From Falsiroseomonas oleicola (GTDB lineage: Bacteria > Pseudomonadota > Alphaproteobacteria > Acetobacterales > Acetobacteraceae): DNA of 64,000 bases. Where the stretch lies: the NCBI RefSeq assembly GCF_019029495.1, contig NZ_JAERQM010000001.1:682001-746000 (forward strand). The letters run 5' to 3'. Within the stretch, counting starts at the first letter, position 1. Each line of letters starts with the position of its first letter. This document shows, piece by piece, positions 8,024 to 15,232 of the stretch. The notes under the pieces are model-generated. The model did not search any database. It was given only the letters and a program-made list of their open reading frames with translations, and was not told where the DNA came from. A program made the position numbers and the translations under genes.

Positions 8024-8569
8024 ATGCGGGTGACGATGATGGCTGCGGCGCTCTGCGCCCTGGGTGGTGCGGCGCTGGCGCAGCCGATGCGGGACCCGAC
8101 CACGGGCCTTTCCGTCACGCCGCCGCCCAACTACCAGGCCAGCGTGGCCCCGCCGCGCGCGCCCTATGCCGCGATCTTCCGGGTGCGTCGGCCGGATGAC
8201 CGCGACACCGGCTGCCAGGTGGCCTTCGCCGAGGCGCCTGGAAATGCCGGGCTGAGCCAGGACCGGTTGAACGAGACGATGCAGTCCCCCGAATGGCGCG
8301 ACACCGTGATCCGCACCATGTCCGCCCTCTATGACATCCAGCAGCAGGAGACCTACCGGCAGGGCGAGGTCGCGGGCCTGTTGATGGAGGGCATGATCCG
8401 CCCGCGCGACGGCATTCCCGCCCGGGCCCAGCAGATCCGCACCCTGTTCGTCGTCCTGGAAACCCCACGCGGCCGCACCACCACGGTCTGCGTCGGCGAG
8501 GTGTCGGGCTTTGCGGAGCGCCGCCCGGAATTCCTGGCCGTCACCAAGGGCGCCGAGTCGCCGCGGTAG
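8024..8569 (+). CDS. secreted hypothetical protein
   Basis: A 181-residue protein of unknown function. The N-terminus MRVTMMAAALCALGGAALAQP is a clear Sec signal peptide cut after AQ/AL, so it is exported to the periplasm. The ATG at 8024 is preceded by GAAAGGA, and earlier in-frame starts would spoil the signal peptide. The mature part has two Cys residues (DTGCQVAF and TTVCVGEV) that could form a disulfide. No known domain is recognised. It stands alone between an SDR and a repeat element. Confidence 0.75.
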   Translation: MRVTMMAAALCALGGAALAQPMRDPTTGLSVTPPPNYQASVAPPRAPYAAIFRVRRPDDRDTGCQVAFAEAPGNAGLSQDRLNETMQSPEWRDTVIRTMSALYDIQQQETYRQGEVAGLLMEGMIRPRDGIPARAQQIRTLFVVLETPRGRTTTVCVGEVSGFAERRPEFLAVTKGAESPR

Positions 8570-8618
8570 CGTTTCATTGGGGCCTCAGGCGCCGGCGCCT
8601 CCTCCGGGGACCTGGCTA

Positions 8619-8710
8619 CGCGGCACTTGCCGCGGCGGCCATTCGGCCGCTTGCCCGCCTTCGGCGGACGCAGGTCCCGCCGTTGATGAACCGGCTTCCC
8701 TGGAAGCCGG
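8619..8710 (-). repeat. Copy B of the GC-rich multi-hairpin intergenic repeat
   Basis: Reading the minus strand: H3 CCGGCTTCC-AG-GGAAGCCGG (8710-8691), H1 GCGGCC-GAAT-GGCCGC (8650-8635) and H2 CGCGGC-AAGT-GCCGCG (8634-8619). All three stems are perfect. It lies between two convergent genes. Confidence 0.8.
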
Positions 8711-8714
8711 CTTG

Positions 8715-9917
8715 TCAGATCGGCCGGCGCACCCGCATGAGGCTCTGCTGCGGCGCCGTCACCTTGAGCCGCGGACGCTGCGGCGCCATGGTGGTGACCG
8801 GTGCGCGGACCAGATCCGCCAGCTTGCGGCCCAGCGCCTCATAATCCATCGCGTAGAAATGGCTGCGCGAGGCAGAGAAGCCCACATCCGCGCCGATCGA
8901 CAGGCCCGGCACATCCATCACCACGATGGCCTTCGACTTCATGTCGCTGAGATTCTTGTAGGTGTCGTAGATCGCGCCGCCGGCGTTGATGAGGTCGGAC
9001 AGGTTGCCGCCACGCTCGATGGCGATCTGGAGGATCTTGGTCAGGCCCTTGGTATTGCCGATGGCGAAGTTGAAGGTGGCCTCGTCATTCGGCCCGGAGA
9101 CATGGCCATGCATGGCGGCGACATTGGGGAAGCCGGTCGCCACGATCAGCACGAGGCCCACACTGGCGGCGGCGGCCGTCGGAACATGGCCGAGCATGTC
9201 TTCCAGCCCCTCCAGCGCCTTCACCATCTGCGGCCCGGCCCCCAGCTTCCTCGCCTGTTCGATGGCCTGCGGCAGGGTCAGCGGCAAGGCGCCGCGGCGC
9301 GTGGTGACGCCCAGCAGGTTGCCGGTCACCATCATGTTGCCGAGGTCCAGCGCGCCGACGACGCGCCGCATGGAGGCGAGCAGCAGATCCCCACCATGCG
9401 GCAGATGCACGCCGAGTTCGGCCAGCACCCGGCTGTAGAGCGGCATGAAGACCGGATCGACGATCGAGAGCTTGTAGCCGAAGGCGATGAACAGCGGCGG
9501 ATCGAAGCTGATGCGCCGCCAGTCGCTCTCGGTCGGCAGCACTCCCGGCGGTGGCTGGGCGCCACCCTCCGGCGTGGGGCCGGGCTGCGGCGCGACGCCG
9601 CCCAGCAGCCCGGCATCCAGCGCGCGCAGGGTCTTCTGCCCCACCACGCCATCCCATTCCGCCGCATTGGTCGGCCAGACCTTGCTCTGGAAGGAATAGA
9701 CCGCATTCACCGTGTGCTGACCGTACCAGCCGAGGCCGGAGGAGGGCGGCACCCAATCCCCGCCCAGATCCTCCCCGAGGGTCTTCAGCGCTTCCTGCAC
9801 CAGCCGGATGGCGGTGGTGTCGTTGGTGGCGCGGCCCATGCCGAGGCCCTTGCGGGCCTTGGTCTCGACCTGGCGAAGAACGGCATTGCCGGCAAGCTTC
9901 TCGGATCGAAGGGGCAC
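8715..9917 (-). CDS. protein with N-terminal peptidoglycan-binding-like domain and a large uncharacterised domain
   Basis: A 400-residue protein. Residues about 30-105 look like a PG_binding_1 module (IRLVQEALKTLG, then WYGQHTVNAVYSFQSK and WDGVVGQKTLRALDAGL), followed by a Pro/Gly linker and about 270 residues I cannot assign (DPPLFIAFGYKLSIVDPVF; VGLVLIVATGFPNVAAMHGHVSGP; DMKSKAIVVMDVPGLSIGADVGFS). There is no convincing signal peptide. The GTG at 9917 is chosen because GGAG precedes it by a normal distance; an upstream ATG at 9989 adds a low-complexity stretch. It could bind a cell-wall or phage-like structure, but nothing shows this directly. Confidence 0.65.
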   Translation of the reverse strand: MPLRSEKLAGNAVLRQVETKARKGLGMGRATNDTTAIRLVQEALKTLGEDLGGDWVPPSSGLGWYGQHTVNAVYSFQSKVWPTNAAEWDGVVGQKTLRALDAGLLGGVAPQPGPTPEGGAQPPPGVLPTESDWRRISFDPPLFIAFGYKLSIVDPVFMPLYSRVLAELGVHLPHGGDLLLASMRRVVGALDLGNMMVTGNLLGVTTRRGALPLTLPQAIEQARKLGAGPQMVKALEGLEDMLGHVPTAAAASVGLVLIVATGFPNVAAMHGHVSGPNDEATFNFAIGNTKGLTKILQIAIERGGNLSDLINAGGAIYDTYKNLSDMKSKAIVVMDVPGLSIGADVGFSASRSHFYAMDYEALGRKLADLVRAPVTTMAPQRPRLKVTAPQQSLMRVRRPI

Positions 9918-10036
9918 GGGCGGCACTCCGGAAGGGGTGCGGCAGCCTGTTCCCTGCGGGTCACGCAGAACAACGCAACTGGATGTCAACGCAATGCTTT
10001 GAAACGACGGTGAAACGCGGGGTGCCTTTATTGCAC

Positions 10037-10050
10037 GTTACTTATGTAAC
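10037..10050. promoter_or_regulatory. inverted repeat in the divergent intergenic region 9918-10301
   Basis: GTTAC-TTAT-GTAAC is a perfect 5-bp inverted repeat in an unusually AT-rich patch of an otherwise GC-rich gap. It lies on the side of the minus-strand PG-binding-like gene, so it may be its operator. No regulator gene is adjacent. The rest of the gap holds the tyrA leader described separately; 9951-10030 shows nothing else. Confidence 0.35.
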
Positions 10051-10120
10051 TTCTGATGTTCGTCGCGGCAACCAGATGGCGACATCCGCCCATCCCGGAC
10101 ACCCGGTGGTTGGCCCTGGC

Positions 10121-10149
10121 TTGACAGCGGGCCGCGCCGCGGACTTGAT
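10121..10149 (+). promoter_or_regulatory. candidate promoter of the prephenate dehydrogenase leader
   Basis: A consensus -35 TTGACA (10121-10126) is followed after 17 bp by CTTGAT (10144-10149). The expected transcription start (about 10156) coincides with the ATG of the leader peptide, so the mRNA may be leaderless. Confidence 0.5.
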
Positions 10150-10155
10150 GCTCGC

Positions 10156-10203
10156 ATGATCCGCACCGCCACCCTCTGCCGGTATTACGCGCCGCTCTCC
10201 TAG
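10156..10203 (+). CDS. candidate 15-residue leader peptide with tandem Tyr, upstream of prephenate dehydrogenase
   Basis: The short frame encodes MIRTATLCRYYAPLS and stops at TAG. Two consecutive Tyr codons (TAT TAC, 10183-10188) sit 98 nt before the end of the hairpin region and in front of a gene of tyrosine synthesis, the classical layout of amino-acid attenuation. No ribosome site precedes the ATG, but the promoter places the transcript start at or next to it; the trp leader peptide of Sinorhizobium meliloti is likewise translated from a leaderless start. Two hairpins follow (10191-10207 and 10225-10250). That this peptide is made is inference. Confidence 0.5.
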   Translation: MIRTATLCRYYAPLS

Positions 10204-10250
10204 CGGCCGGGTGCATCATATCCCTCAACCGCCTCGTCCCTGGCGGTTGA
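10191..10250 (+). promoter_or_regulatory. two successive hairpins after the Tyr-Tyr codons (possible attenuator)
   Basis: Hairpin 1: GCCGC-TCTCCTA-GCGGC (10191-10207) overlaps the leader's last codons and stop. Hairpin 2: TCAACCGCC-TCGTCCCT-GGCGGTTGA (10225-10250), a perfect 9-bp stem. No T-run follows hairpin 2, so a simple intrinsic terminator is not shown; Rho-dependent or translational control is possible. Confidence 0.5.
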
Positions 10251-10301
10251 TCCCAAGCAAGACCCGCCAGTCGTCGAAGCGCCCCCACTGGAGTTCGCGC
10301 G

Positions 10302-11048
10302 ATGACGGCCGCCTCACACCGCCCCATAATTGGACTGATCGGCTTCGGCGCCTTCGGCCGGCTGATGGCCCGCCATCTGCGCGCCCATTGCGACCTGCTG
10401 GCGCATGACAGCGCCACGGAGCTGGCAGCGGAGGAGGGCGTGACCTTCACCGACCTGGCCACCGCCGCCGCCTGCCGGATCGTGGTGTTGGCGGTGCCGG
10501 TGGATCGCTTCGAGACGGTGATCGCGGCGCTGCGCCCGCATCTGCGGCGCGGCGCGGTGGTGGTGGATGTCGGCTCGGTGAAACTCGTGCCGGCCCGGGC
10601 GATGCTGGCCGGCCTGCCGCCGGATGTGGAGATCGTCGGCACCCATCCGCTGTTCGGGCCACAAAGCGCCCGCGATGGCATTGCCGGGTTGAAGCTGGCG
10701 CTCTGCCCCATCCGCGGCCGCGCCGCCTTCCGCATCGGCGCCTTCCTGCGGCACGCCCTGCGGCTGCGCGTGGTTCTGACGACGCCGGAGGCGCATGACC
10801 GCGACATGGCGGTGGCGCAGGGCCTGACGCATCTGATCGCCGCCGTGCTGGTGCGGATGGAGCCCCTGCCCAGCCGCATGACGACCCGCAGCTTCGACCT
10901 GCTGATGCAGGCGGTCGGCATGGTGCGGCACGACCCGCCCGGCGTCTTCGACGCCATCGAGCGCGCCAACCCATATGCCGCCGGGGTGCGCGCCCAGTTC
11001 CTGGAGCTGACGGCGGAGATGGGCCGGGCGCTGGAACACCCGGTCTGA
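10302..11048 (+). CDS. tyrA: prephenate/arogenate dehydrogenase
   Basis: A 248-residue NAD(P)-dependent dehydrogenase of the TyrA family, converting prephenate to 4-hydroxyphenylpyruvate (or arogenate to tyrosine). It has the Rossmann GLIGFGAFGRLMA motif near the N-terminus, then VVDVGSVKLVPARAM and the family motif GTHPLFGPQSARDG with the catalytic His. It lacks the C-terminal ACT domain of longer TyrA forms, so feedback control by tyrosine may be absent at the protein level; a transcript-level control would fit the leader found upstream. A GGAG site precedes the ATG by 8 nt. The gene stands alone. Confidence 0.88.
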   Translation: MTAASHRPIIGLIGFGAFGRLMARHLRAHCDLLAHDSATELAAEEGVTFTDLATAAACRIVVLAVPVDRFETVIAALRPHLRRGAVVVDVGSVKLVPARAMLAGLPPDVEIVGTHPLFGPQSARDGIAGLKLALCPIRGRAAFRIGAFLRHALRLRVVLTTPEAHDRDMAVAQGLTHLIAAVLVRMEPLPSRMTTRSFDLLMQAVGMVRHDPPGVFDAIERANPYAAGVRAQFLELTAEMGRALEHPV

Positions 11049-11080
11049 TACCGTGGATGCCGCCTCCGGCGACTGAGCGA

Positions 11081-11133
11081 CGCGGCACTCGCCGCGGCGC
11101 CCATTCGGGCGCTCGGACCGGTCAAGAGACCGG
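11081..11133 (-). repeat. Copy C of the GC-rich multi-hairpin intergenic repeat
   Basis: Minus strand: H3 CCGGTC-TCTT-GACCGG (11133-11118), H1 GCGCCC-GAAT-GGGCGC (11112-11097), H2 CGCGGC-GAGT-GCCGCG (11096-11081). It lies between the convergent tyrA and TRAP permease genes. Bases 11099-11133 are identical to 4005-4039. Confidence 0.8.
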
Positions 11134-11159
11134 CCCGCAAGTATGAAGCTGACCCAGTC

Positions 11160-13190
11160 TCAGGCCGGCGCGGCCATCCCCCGCCGGCTGCGCACGAAAT
11201 TCCAGGCCAGGATCGGCACGGCGATCGCCGCGCCCACGGCACTCATCGGGCCGCTGGGCGAGATGGTCAGCAGCGCCGCCACCACCAGGCCGATCTGCGC
11301 CCCGATCCCCATATGGGTGAAGGCATAGCCGGTCAGCCCGAGGCCCAGCACCAGCACGCCCAGCGCGCAGGTGATGGTGACGAACAGGAAGCTCGACAGG
11401 GTGAAGTCATCCACCATGATGAGCATCACCGGCGCATAGGCGAAGACGAAGGGCACCGTCGCCTTGGCCGAACCCAGCCGGAAGGCGGTCAGCCCGGTGC
11501 GGAAGGGATTCGACCCGGCGATACCCGCCGCCGCATAGGCCGCGACGCAGACCGGCGGCGTCAGATCCGCCAGGATGCCGTAGTAGAGAATGAACAGATG
11601 CGCGGCCAGGGGCGGCACGCCGAGCTGGATGACGGCCGGCGCCGCGATCGCCGCCAGCACGATGTACAGCGCCGTGGTCGGGATGCCCGCGCCCATGACG
11701 ATGCAGATCAGCGCGACGAAGAGCAGGGTCAGGAACAGGGTCAGCCCGGCCAGGGTGCCGAAGGCCGGGGGCAGGATCTCGAAGATCGGGGCGAACCACT
11801 GCGCCGTGCTGGCCGCCGCCTGGGTCACGATGAAGCCGACGCGGAAGCCGGCGCCGGTCAGCGTCACCACGCCCACCACCATGCCGACCGCCGCCGCCGC
11901 CGCGCCCACCGCCAGCGCGTAGCGCGCGCCCATGTCCAGCGCGTCCCACAGGTCGCGCAGCGTCAGCCGGTTGCGCGGGTTCAGGAAGCCCACGATGACA
12001 CACAGCGTGATGCCGACGAAGGCGGCCAGATAGGGCGTGTAGCCATCGACGATCACCCAGACCAGGGCGACCAGCGGGATCACCGTGGGCCAGCCGTCGC
12101 GCACCGTGGGCCACAATTTCGGAATCTCATGCGGCTCCATCCCGCGCAGGCCGAGGCGCTTGGCCTCGAAATGCACCTGCACGAAGACGCCCCAGAAGTG
12201 CATCGCCGCCGGCACCGCCGCCGCGATCAGCAGCGTGGTGAGCGGGATTTCCAGGAACTCGATCATGACGAAGGCGGCCGCGCCCATGATCGGCGGGGTG
12301 ATCTGCCCGCCGGCGCTCGCCGCGGCTTCGACCGCGCCCGCGAAATGCGGCTTGTAGCCGATCTTCTTCATCGCCGGGATGGTGAGCGACCCGGTGGTGA
12401 CGGTGTTGGCGATGGAGGACCCGCTGATGGAGCCGAACATGGCCGAGGCCAGCACGGCGACCTTGGCCGGCCCGCCCGGATACCGCCCGGCCACCACACT
12501 GGCCAGGTCGATGAAGAACTGCCCGAGCCCCATGCGCGTGGCGATCACGCCGAACAGCACGAAGTGGAAGACGAAGGTGGCGACGACCTTGGCCGGGATG
12601 CCGAAGATGCCCTCGCCGGTCAGATACACATGGTTGACGAAGCCGGACCAGTCGGAGCCCGGATGCGCCAGCACGCCGGACAGGTGGTTCCCCCACAAGG
12701 CGTAGCCGATGAAGATGCAGACGATGATGGGCAGGATCGGCCCCATCGATCGTCGCGTCGCCTCCAGCACCAGCACCACCATGATGGTGCCCATGACCAC
12801 ATCGGTCTGGCTGGGATTGCCGATGCGGAAGGTCAGGTCATCGAAGATCAGTGGCAGGTAGATGGTGGCCGCGACGATGGCGCCCGCGAAGATCCAGTCC
12901 AGCACCGGCACGCCGCCGATGCGCGGACCCACGGAAAGAAACCCGCCCGGAAACAGGAGAAAGATCAGGCTGAGCACGGCGGCCAGGTGGATCGCCTTGT
13001 GCCAGTGCTCGGTCAGGATGCCGAAGCCCGCGGTGTAGTAGTGGAAGACCGACAGGGCCACGAGCAGCACGGAGACCAGCCGGGCGGTGAAGCCCCGCAG
13101 GTCGCGGAAGCGCAGTTCGGTATCCGCCTCCTTCTCCAGCCGCGCCGCGGCCTCCAAATCAAGTTTGTTGGGCGCGGGGGAGCCGCTCAT
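11160..13190 (-). CDS. TRAP transporter fused permease (DctQ-DctM fusion, TAXI-associated)
   Basis: A 676-residue inner-membrane protein with about 15-18 predicted helices that joins the small (4TM, DctQ-like) and large (12TM, DctM-like) TRAP permease subunits in one chain. The large part shows MFGSISGSSIANTVTTGSLTIPAMKKIGYKPHFAGAVEAAASAGGQITPPIMGAAAFVM, the signature of TAXI-type fused permeases. It uses an ion gradient to import the substrate held by the periplasmic TAXI protein encoded just upstream (13290-14312). A strong hairpin in the 99-bp gap may lower permease output relative to the binding protein. The GntR regulator precedes both genes. Confidence 0.93.
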   Translation of the reverse strand: MSGSPAPNKLDLEAAARLEKEADTELRFRDLRGFTARLVSVLLVALSVFHYYTAGFGILTEHWHKAIHLAAVLSLIFLLFPGGFLSVGPRIGGVPVLDWIFAGAIVAATIYLPLIFDDLTFRIGNPSQTDVVMGTIMVVLVLEATRRSMGPILPIIVCIFIGYALWGNHLSGVLAHPGSDWSGFVNHVYLTGEGIFGIPAKVVATFVFHFVLFGVIATRMGLGQFFIDLASVVAGRYPGGPAKVAVLASAMFGSISGSSIANTVTTGSLTIPAMKKIGYKPHFAGAVEAAASAGGQITPPIMGAAAFVMIEFLEIPLTTLLIAAAVPAAMHFWGVFVQVHFEAKRLGLRGMEPHEIPKLWPTVRDGWPTVIPLVALVWVIVDGYTPYLAAFVGITLCVIVGFLNPRNRLTLRDLWDALDMGARYALAVGAAAAAVGMVVGVVTLTGAGFRVGFIVTQAAASTAQWFAPIFEILPPAFGTLAGLTLFLTLLFVALICIVMGAGIPTTALYIVLAAIAAPAVIQLGVPPLAAHLFILYYGILADLTPPVCVAAYAAAGIAGSNPFRTGLTAFRLGSAKATVPFVFAYAPVMLIMVDDFTLSSFLFVTITCALGVLVLGLGLTGYAFTHMGIGAQIGLVVAALLTISPSGPMSAVGAAIAVPILAWNFVRSRRGMAAPA

Positions 13191-13236
13191 GGTCAGGGCC
13201 TCGGCAGGGAAAATTGAAACAGTCCAGAACGCAGAA

Positions 13237-13265
13237 CCCGGCCCGACGCTTTCGCGTGGGCCGGG
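13237..13265 (-). terminator. hairpin between the TAXI gene and the TRAP permease gene
   Basis: An 8-bp stem CCCGGCCC/GGGCCGGG continues after a bulged G into ACGC-TTTC-GCGT, giving one long, very stable stem-loop. No long T-run follows on the minus strand. As in many binding-protein/permease operons it could stabilise the 5' mRNA or partly terminate transcription. Confidence 0.6.
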
Positions 13266-13289
13266 CGGGGCAGGTTCAGCCGGCGCGGA

Positions 13290-14312
13290 TCAGCGCAGGA
13301 TGTTGTTTTCGCGGTAGTAGCGCTCGGCGCCCGGGTGGAAGGGCACCACGCCGCGGCCGGTCAGCGCGCCTTCCTTGACGATCTCGCGGCCCTTGGCATG
13401 GCCACGGTCCAGCAGGCCGCGGGTCGTGTCGGACCACAGCGCGCGGGTGATGGCATAGACCGTCGCCTCCGGCACCGTGTCCCGCACCGCCAGCACGGCG
13501 CCCACCGTCAGGGTCGGGATGTCGGCTTCCAGCCCCTCATAGGCCGTGCGCGGGATGGTGCCGGTGCCGTAGAAGGGGGCGCGCTCGATCACCTTCTGCG
13601 CCTCGGCGCCCGCGATCGGCAGGATGCGGCAGCCGGCGCGGCTGCAGAATTCGGTGAAGGCGGCGGCGGGGTAGCCCACCACGGTGAAGGTCGCGTCCAG
13701 GCCGCGATCCTGCATCCGCTCCGTCCCCTGCGCCTGGTTCAGGAATTCGGCGGTGTATTCACGCCCCGCCCGCAGGCCATTGGCCTCCAGGATCATCTCC
13801 GCGCCGATGCGCGCGCCGCTGGCCTGCAGGCCGATGGCGATGCGCTTGCCGGACAGGTCGGAGAAGCCACGGATGGCGCTGTCGCGGCGCACCACGGCGT
13901 GGATGTGTTCCGGGAACAGATGCGCCACGAAGCGCAGGCGATCCACCTTCGGGCGGCCCTCGAACAGTCCGGTGCCGGTGTAGGACCAATGCGCCACGTC
14001 GGACTGGGTGAAGCCCGCCTCGGCATTGCCGGACTGGATCAGGTTGACGTTCTGCACGCTGCCCTGGGTGGCGACCGCCACGGCGACCATGCCCGGCACG
14101 CCATCGGTGGCGCCGGCCGCATTGCAGGGCGCGCCCGGCGGGCAGGAGATCGCGTTCGCGATGATGCCGCCGATCGGGTAGTAGGTGCCGCCGGCCGAGC
14201 CCGTGCCGATGCGGAAGAATTGCGGTGCCTGGGCGGCCGCGAGGCCGGGCACCATGGCGGCGCCGACAGCGGCGAGGCCCAGGCCACGCCGCGTCATGGA
14301 AAATTCGTTCAT
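13290..14312 (-). CDS. TAXI-family TRAP transporter solute-binding protein
   Basis: A 340-residue periplasmic receptor. The signal peptide is of twin-arginine-like or Sec type (MTRRGLGLAAVGAAMVPGLAAAQ). The mature chain begins FFRIGTGSAGGTYYPIGGIIANAIS, the diagnostic TAXI motif, and contains PEHIHAVVRRDSAIRGFSDLSGKRIAIGLQASGARIGAEMIL. It also carries Cys pairs (SCPPGAPCNAAG; EFCSRAGCRIL). TAXI proteins bind dicarboxylates or amino acids; the ligand here is not evident. It sits 84 bp behind the GntR regulator gene and ahead of the fused permease on the same strand. Confidence 0.93.
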   Translation of the reverse strand: MNEFSMTRRGLGLAAVGAAMVPGLAAAQAPQFFRIGTGSAGGTYYPIGGIIANAISCPPGAPCNAAGATDGVPGMVAVAVATQGSVQNVNLIQSGNAEAGFTQSDVAHWSYTGTGLFEGRPKVDRLRFVAHLFPEHIHAVVRRDSAIRGFSDLSGKRIAIGLQASGARIGAEMILEANGLRAGREYTAEFLNQAQGTERMQDRGLDATFTVVGYPAAAFTEFCSRAGCRILPIAGAEAQKVIERAPFYGTGTIPRTAYEGLEADIPTLTVGAVLAVRDTVPEATVYAITRALWSDTTRGLLDRGHAKGREIVKEGALTGRGVVPFHPGAERYYRENNILR

Positions 14313-14395
14313 TTGCTTGTCCCCGTTTGGAATCGGCCAGTGGCTGCGCAGCCTAGTCGGGGAAAGGGCCTGGCGACAACCTTGCCCTCCGGCGC

Positions 14396-15139
14396 TCAGC
14401 CGGCGCGCCGGCGCCGCCGCGCCGTGACCACCGGCTCCACCGCCCCCGGCATGGCCGGGCGGCTGGCATCGGTGGCCTGGAAGCGGCGCTTGCCGCCGGC
14501 GATATGCGCCTCCCCCGCCACGCGGGCGGCCGCCGCATCGCCCGCCGTGATGGCGGCCAGGATGGCGGCGTGCTCGGCATTGCTCTCCCGCATATTCTCC
14601 GGCTCCACCAGGGCGCGGCGACGGAACAGGTGCAGCTCGTTGCCGAGATCCTCGTAGATCCGCAGGCCACGCGGCCCGCCGCCATGGGTCAGCAGCGCCG
14701 CATGGAATTCCAGGTTGGCGGCATAATAGGCCGGCGCCGCATCCGCCTCCCGCGCCGCTTCCATCCGCAGCACCAGCGCCTCCAGCTCCGCGCGCTGGGC
14801 GGGCGTGGCGGTGCCGGCCAGGCGGGCGCAGGCGAAGCCGGTCAGCGCCGCGCGCAGGTCGTAGATTTCCAGCGCCTCCGCCGCGCTGACACTGCGCACA
14901 TAGCTGCCCTGGTTGCGGACGGAGACCACCAGGCCCGACCGCTCCAGCCCCCGCACCGCCTCTCGCACCGGGCCGCGGGAGACGCCGAGGCGCAGGGCAA
15001 GCTGCTGTTCGTTCAGCCTTTCCCCCGCCGGCAGGCGGCCGTCGAGGATCATCGCCTCGATCTCCTGCGAGACCAGCGAGGCGAGGGAGCGGGTGCGCAC
15101 GATATCAAGCGCCGAGGGGCGATCCACGGAGTCCTCCAT
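14396..15139 (-). CDS. GntR-family regulator, FadR/FCD type
   Basis: A 247-residue repressor with an N-terminal winged helix (residues about 15-80: SQEIEAMILDGRLPAGERLNEQQLALRLGVSRGPVREAVRGLERSGLV) and a C-terminal FCD ligand domain (about 90-225), with the metal-type residues in LEFHAALLTHGG and the ESNAEHAAILAAI helix. The start ATG at 15137-15139 is preferred to a GTG 9 nt upstream. It is divergent from the CoA-transferase operon and cotranscribable with the TAXI-TRAP genes, so it probably controls uptake and breakdown of one substrate, with an organic acid as inducer. CTGT-CA-ACAG at 15170-15179 in the 93-bp gap is a weak operator candidate. Confidence 0.9.
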   Translation of the reverse strand: MEDSVDRPSALDIVRTRSLASLVSQEIEAMILDGRLPAGERLNEQQLALRLGVSRGPVREAVRGLERSGLVVSVRNQGSYVRSVSAAEALEIYDLRAALTGFACARLAGTATPAQRAELEALVLRMEAAREADAAPAYYAANLEFHAALLTHGGGPRGLRIYEDLGNELHLFRRRALVEPENMRESNAEHAAILAAITAGDAAAARVAGEAHIAGGKRRFQATDASRPAMPGAVEPVVTARRRRRAG

Positions 15140-15232
15140 GGCAGGCACCCTGGCCGGCGCAACTGCAACCTGTCAACAGTTTGCCGATACCCGGGGCGGT
15201 GCTAGACAGACCCACCGCGAAGGAGAAACGCC

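Noticed and set aside
10225-10250. Intrinsic terminator in the tyrA leader
   Set aside because: The stem is perfect but no T-run follows, so it is listed only as a hairpin of possible regulatory meaning.
11313-13217. Long plus-strand frame opposite the TRAP permease
   Set aside because: Low-complexity, Gly/Arg/Asp/His-rich composition and no ribosome site; the permease on the minus strand is unambiguous.
15161-15232. Firm GntR operator in the gap before the CoA-transferase gene
   Set aside because: Only a short CTGT-CA-ACAG repeat is visible; no extended symmetric site of FadR-type spacing.
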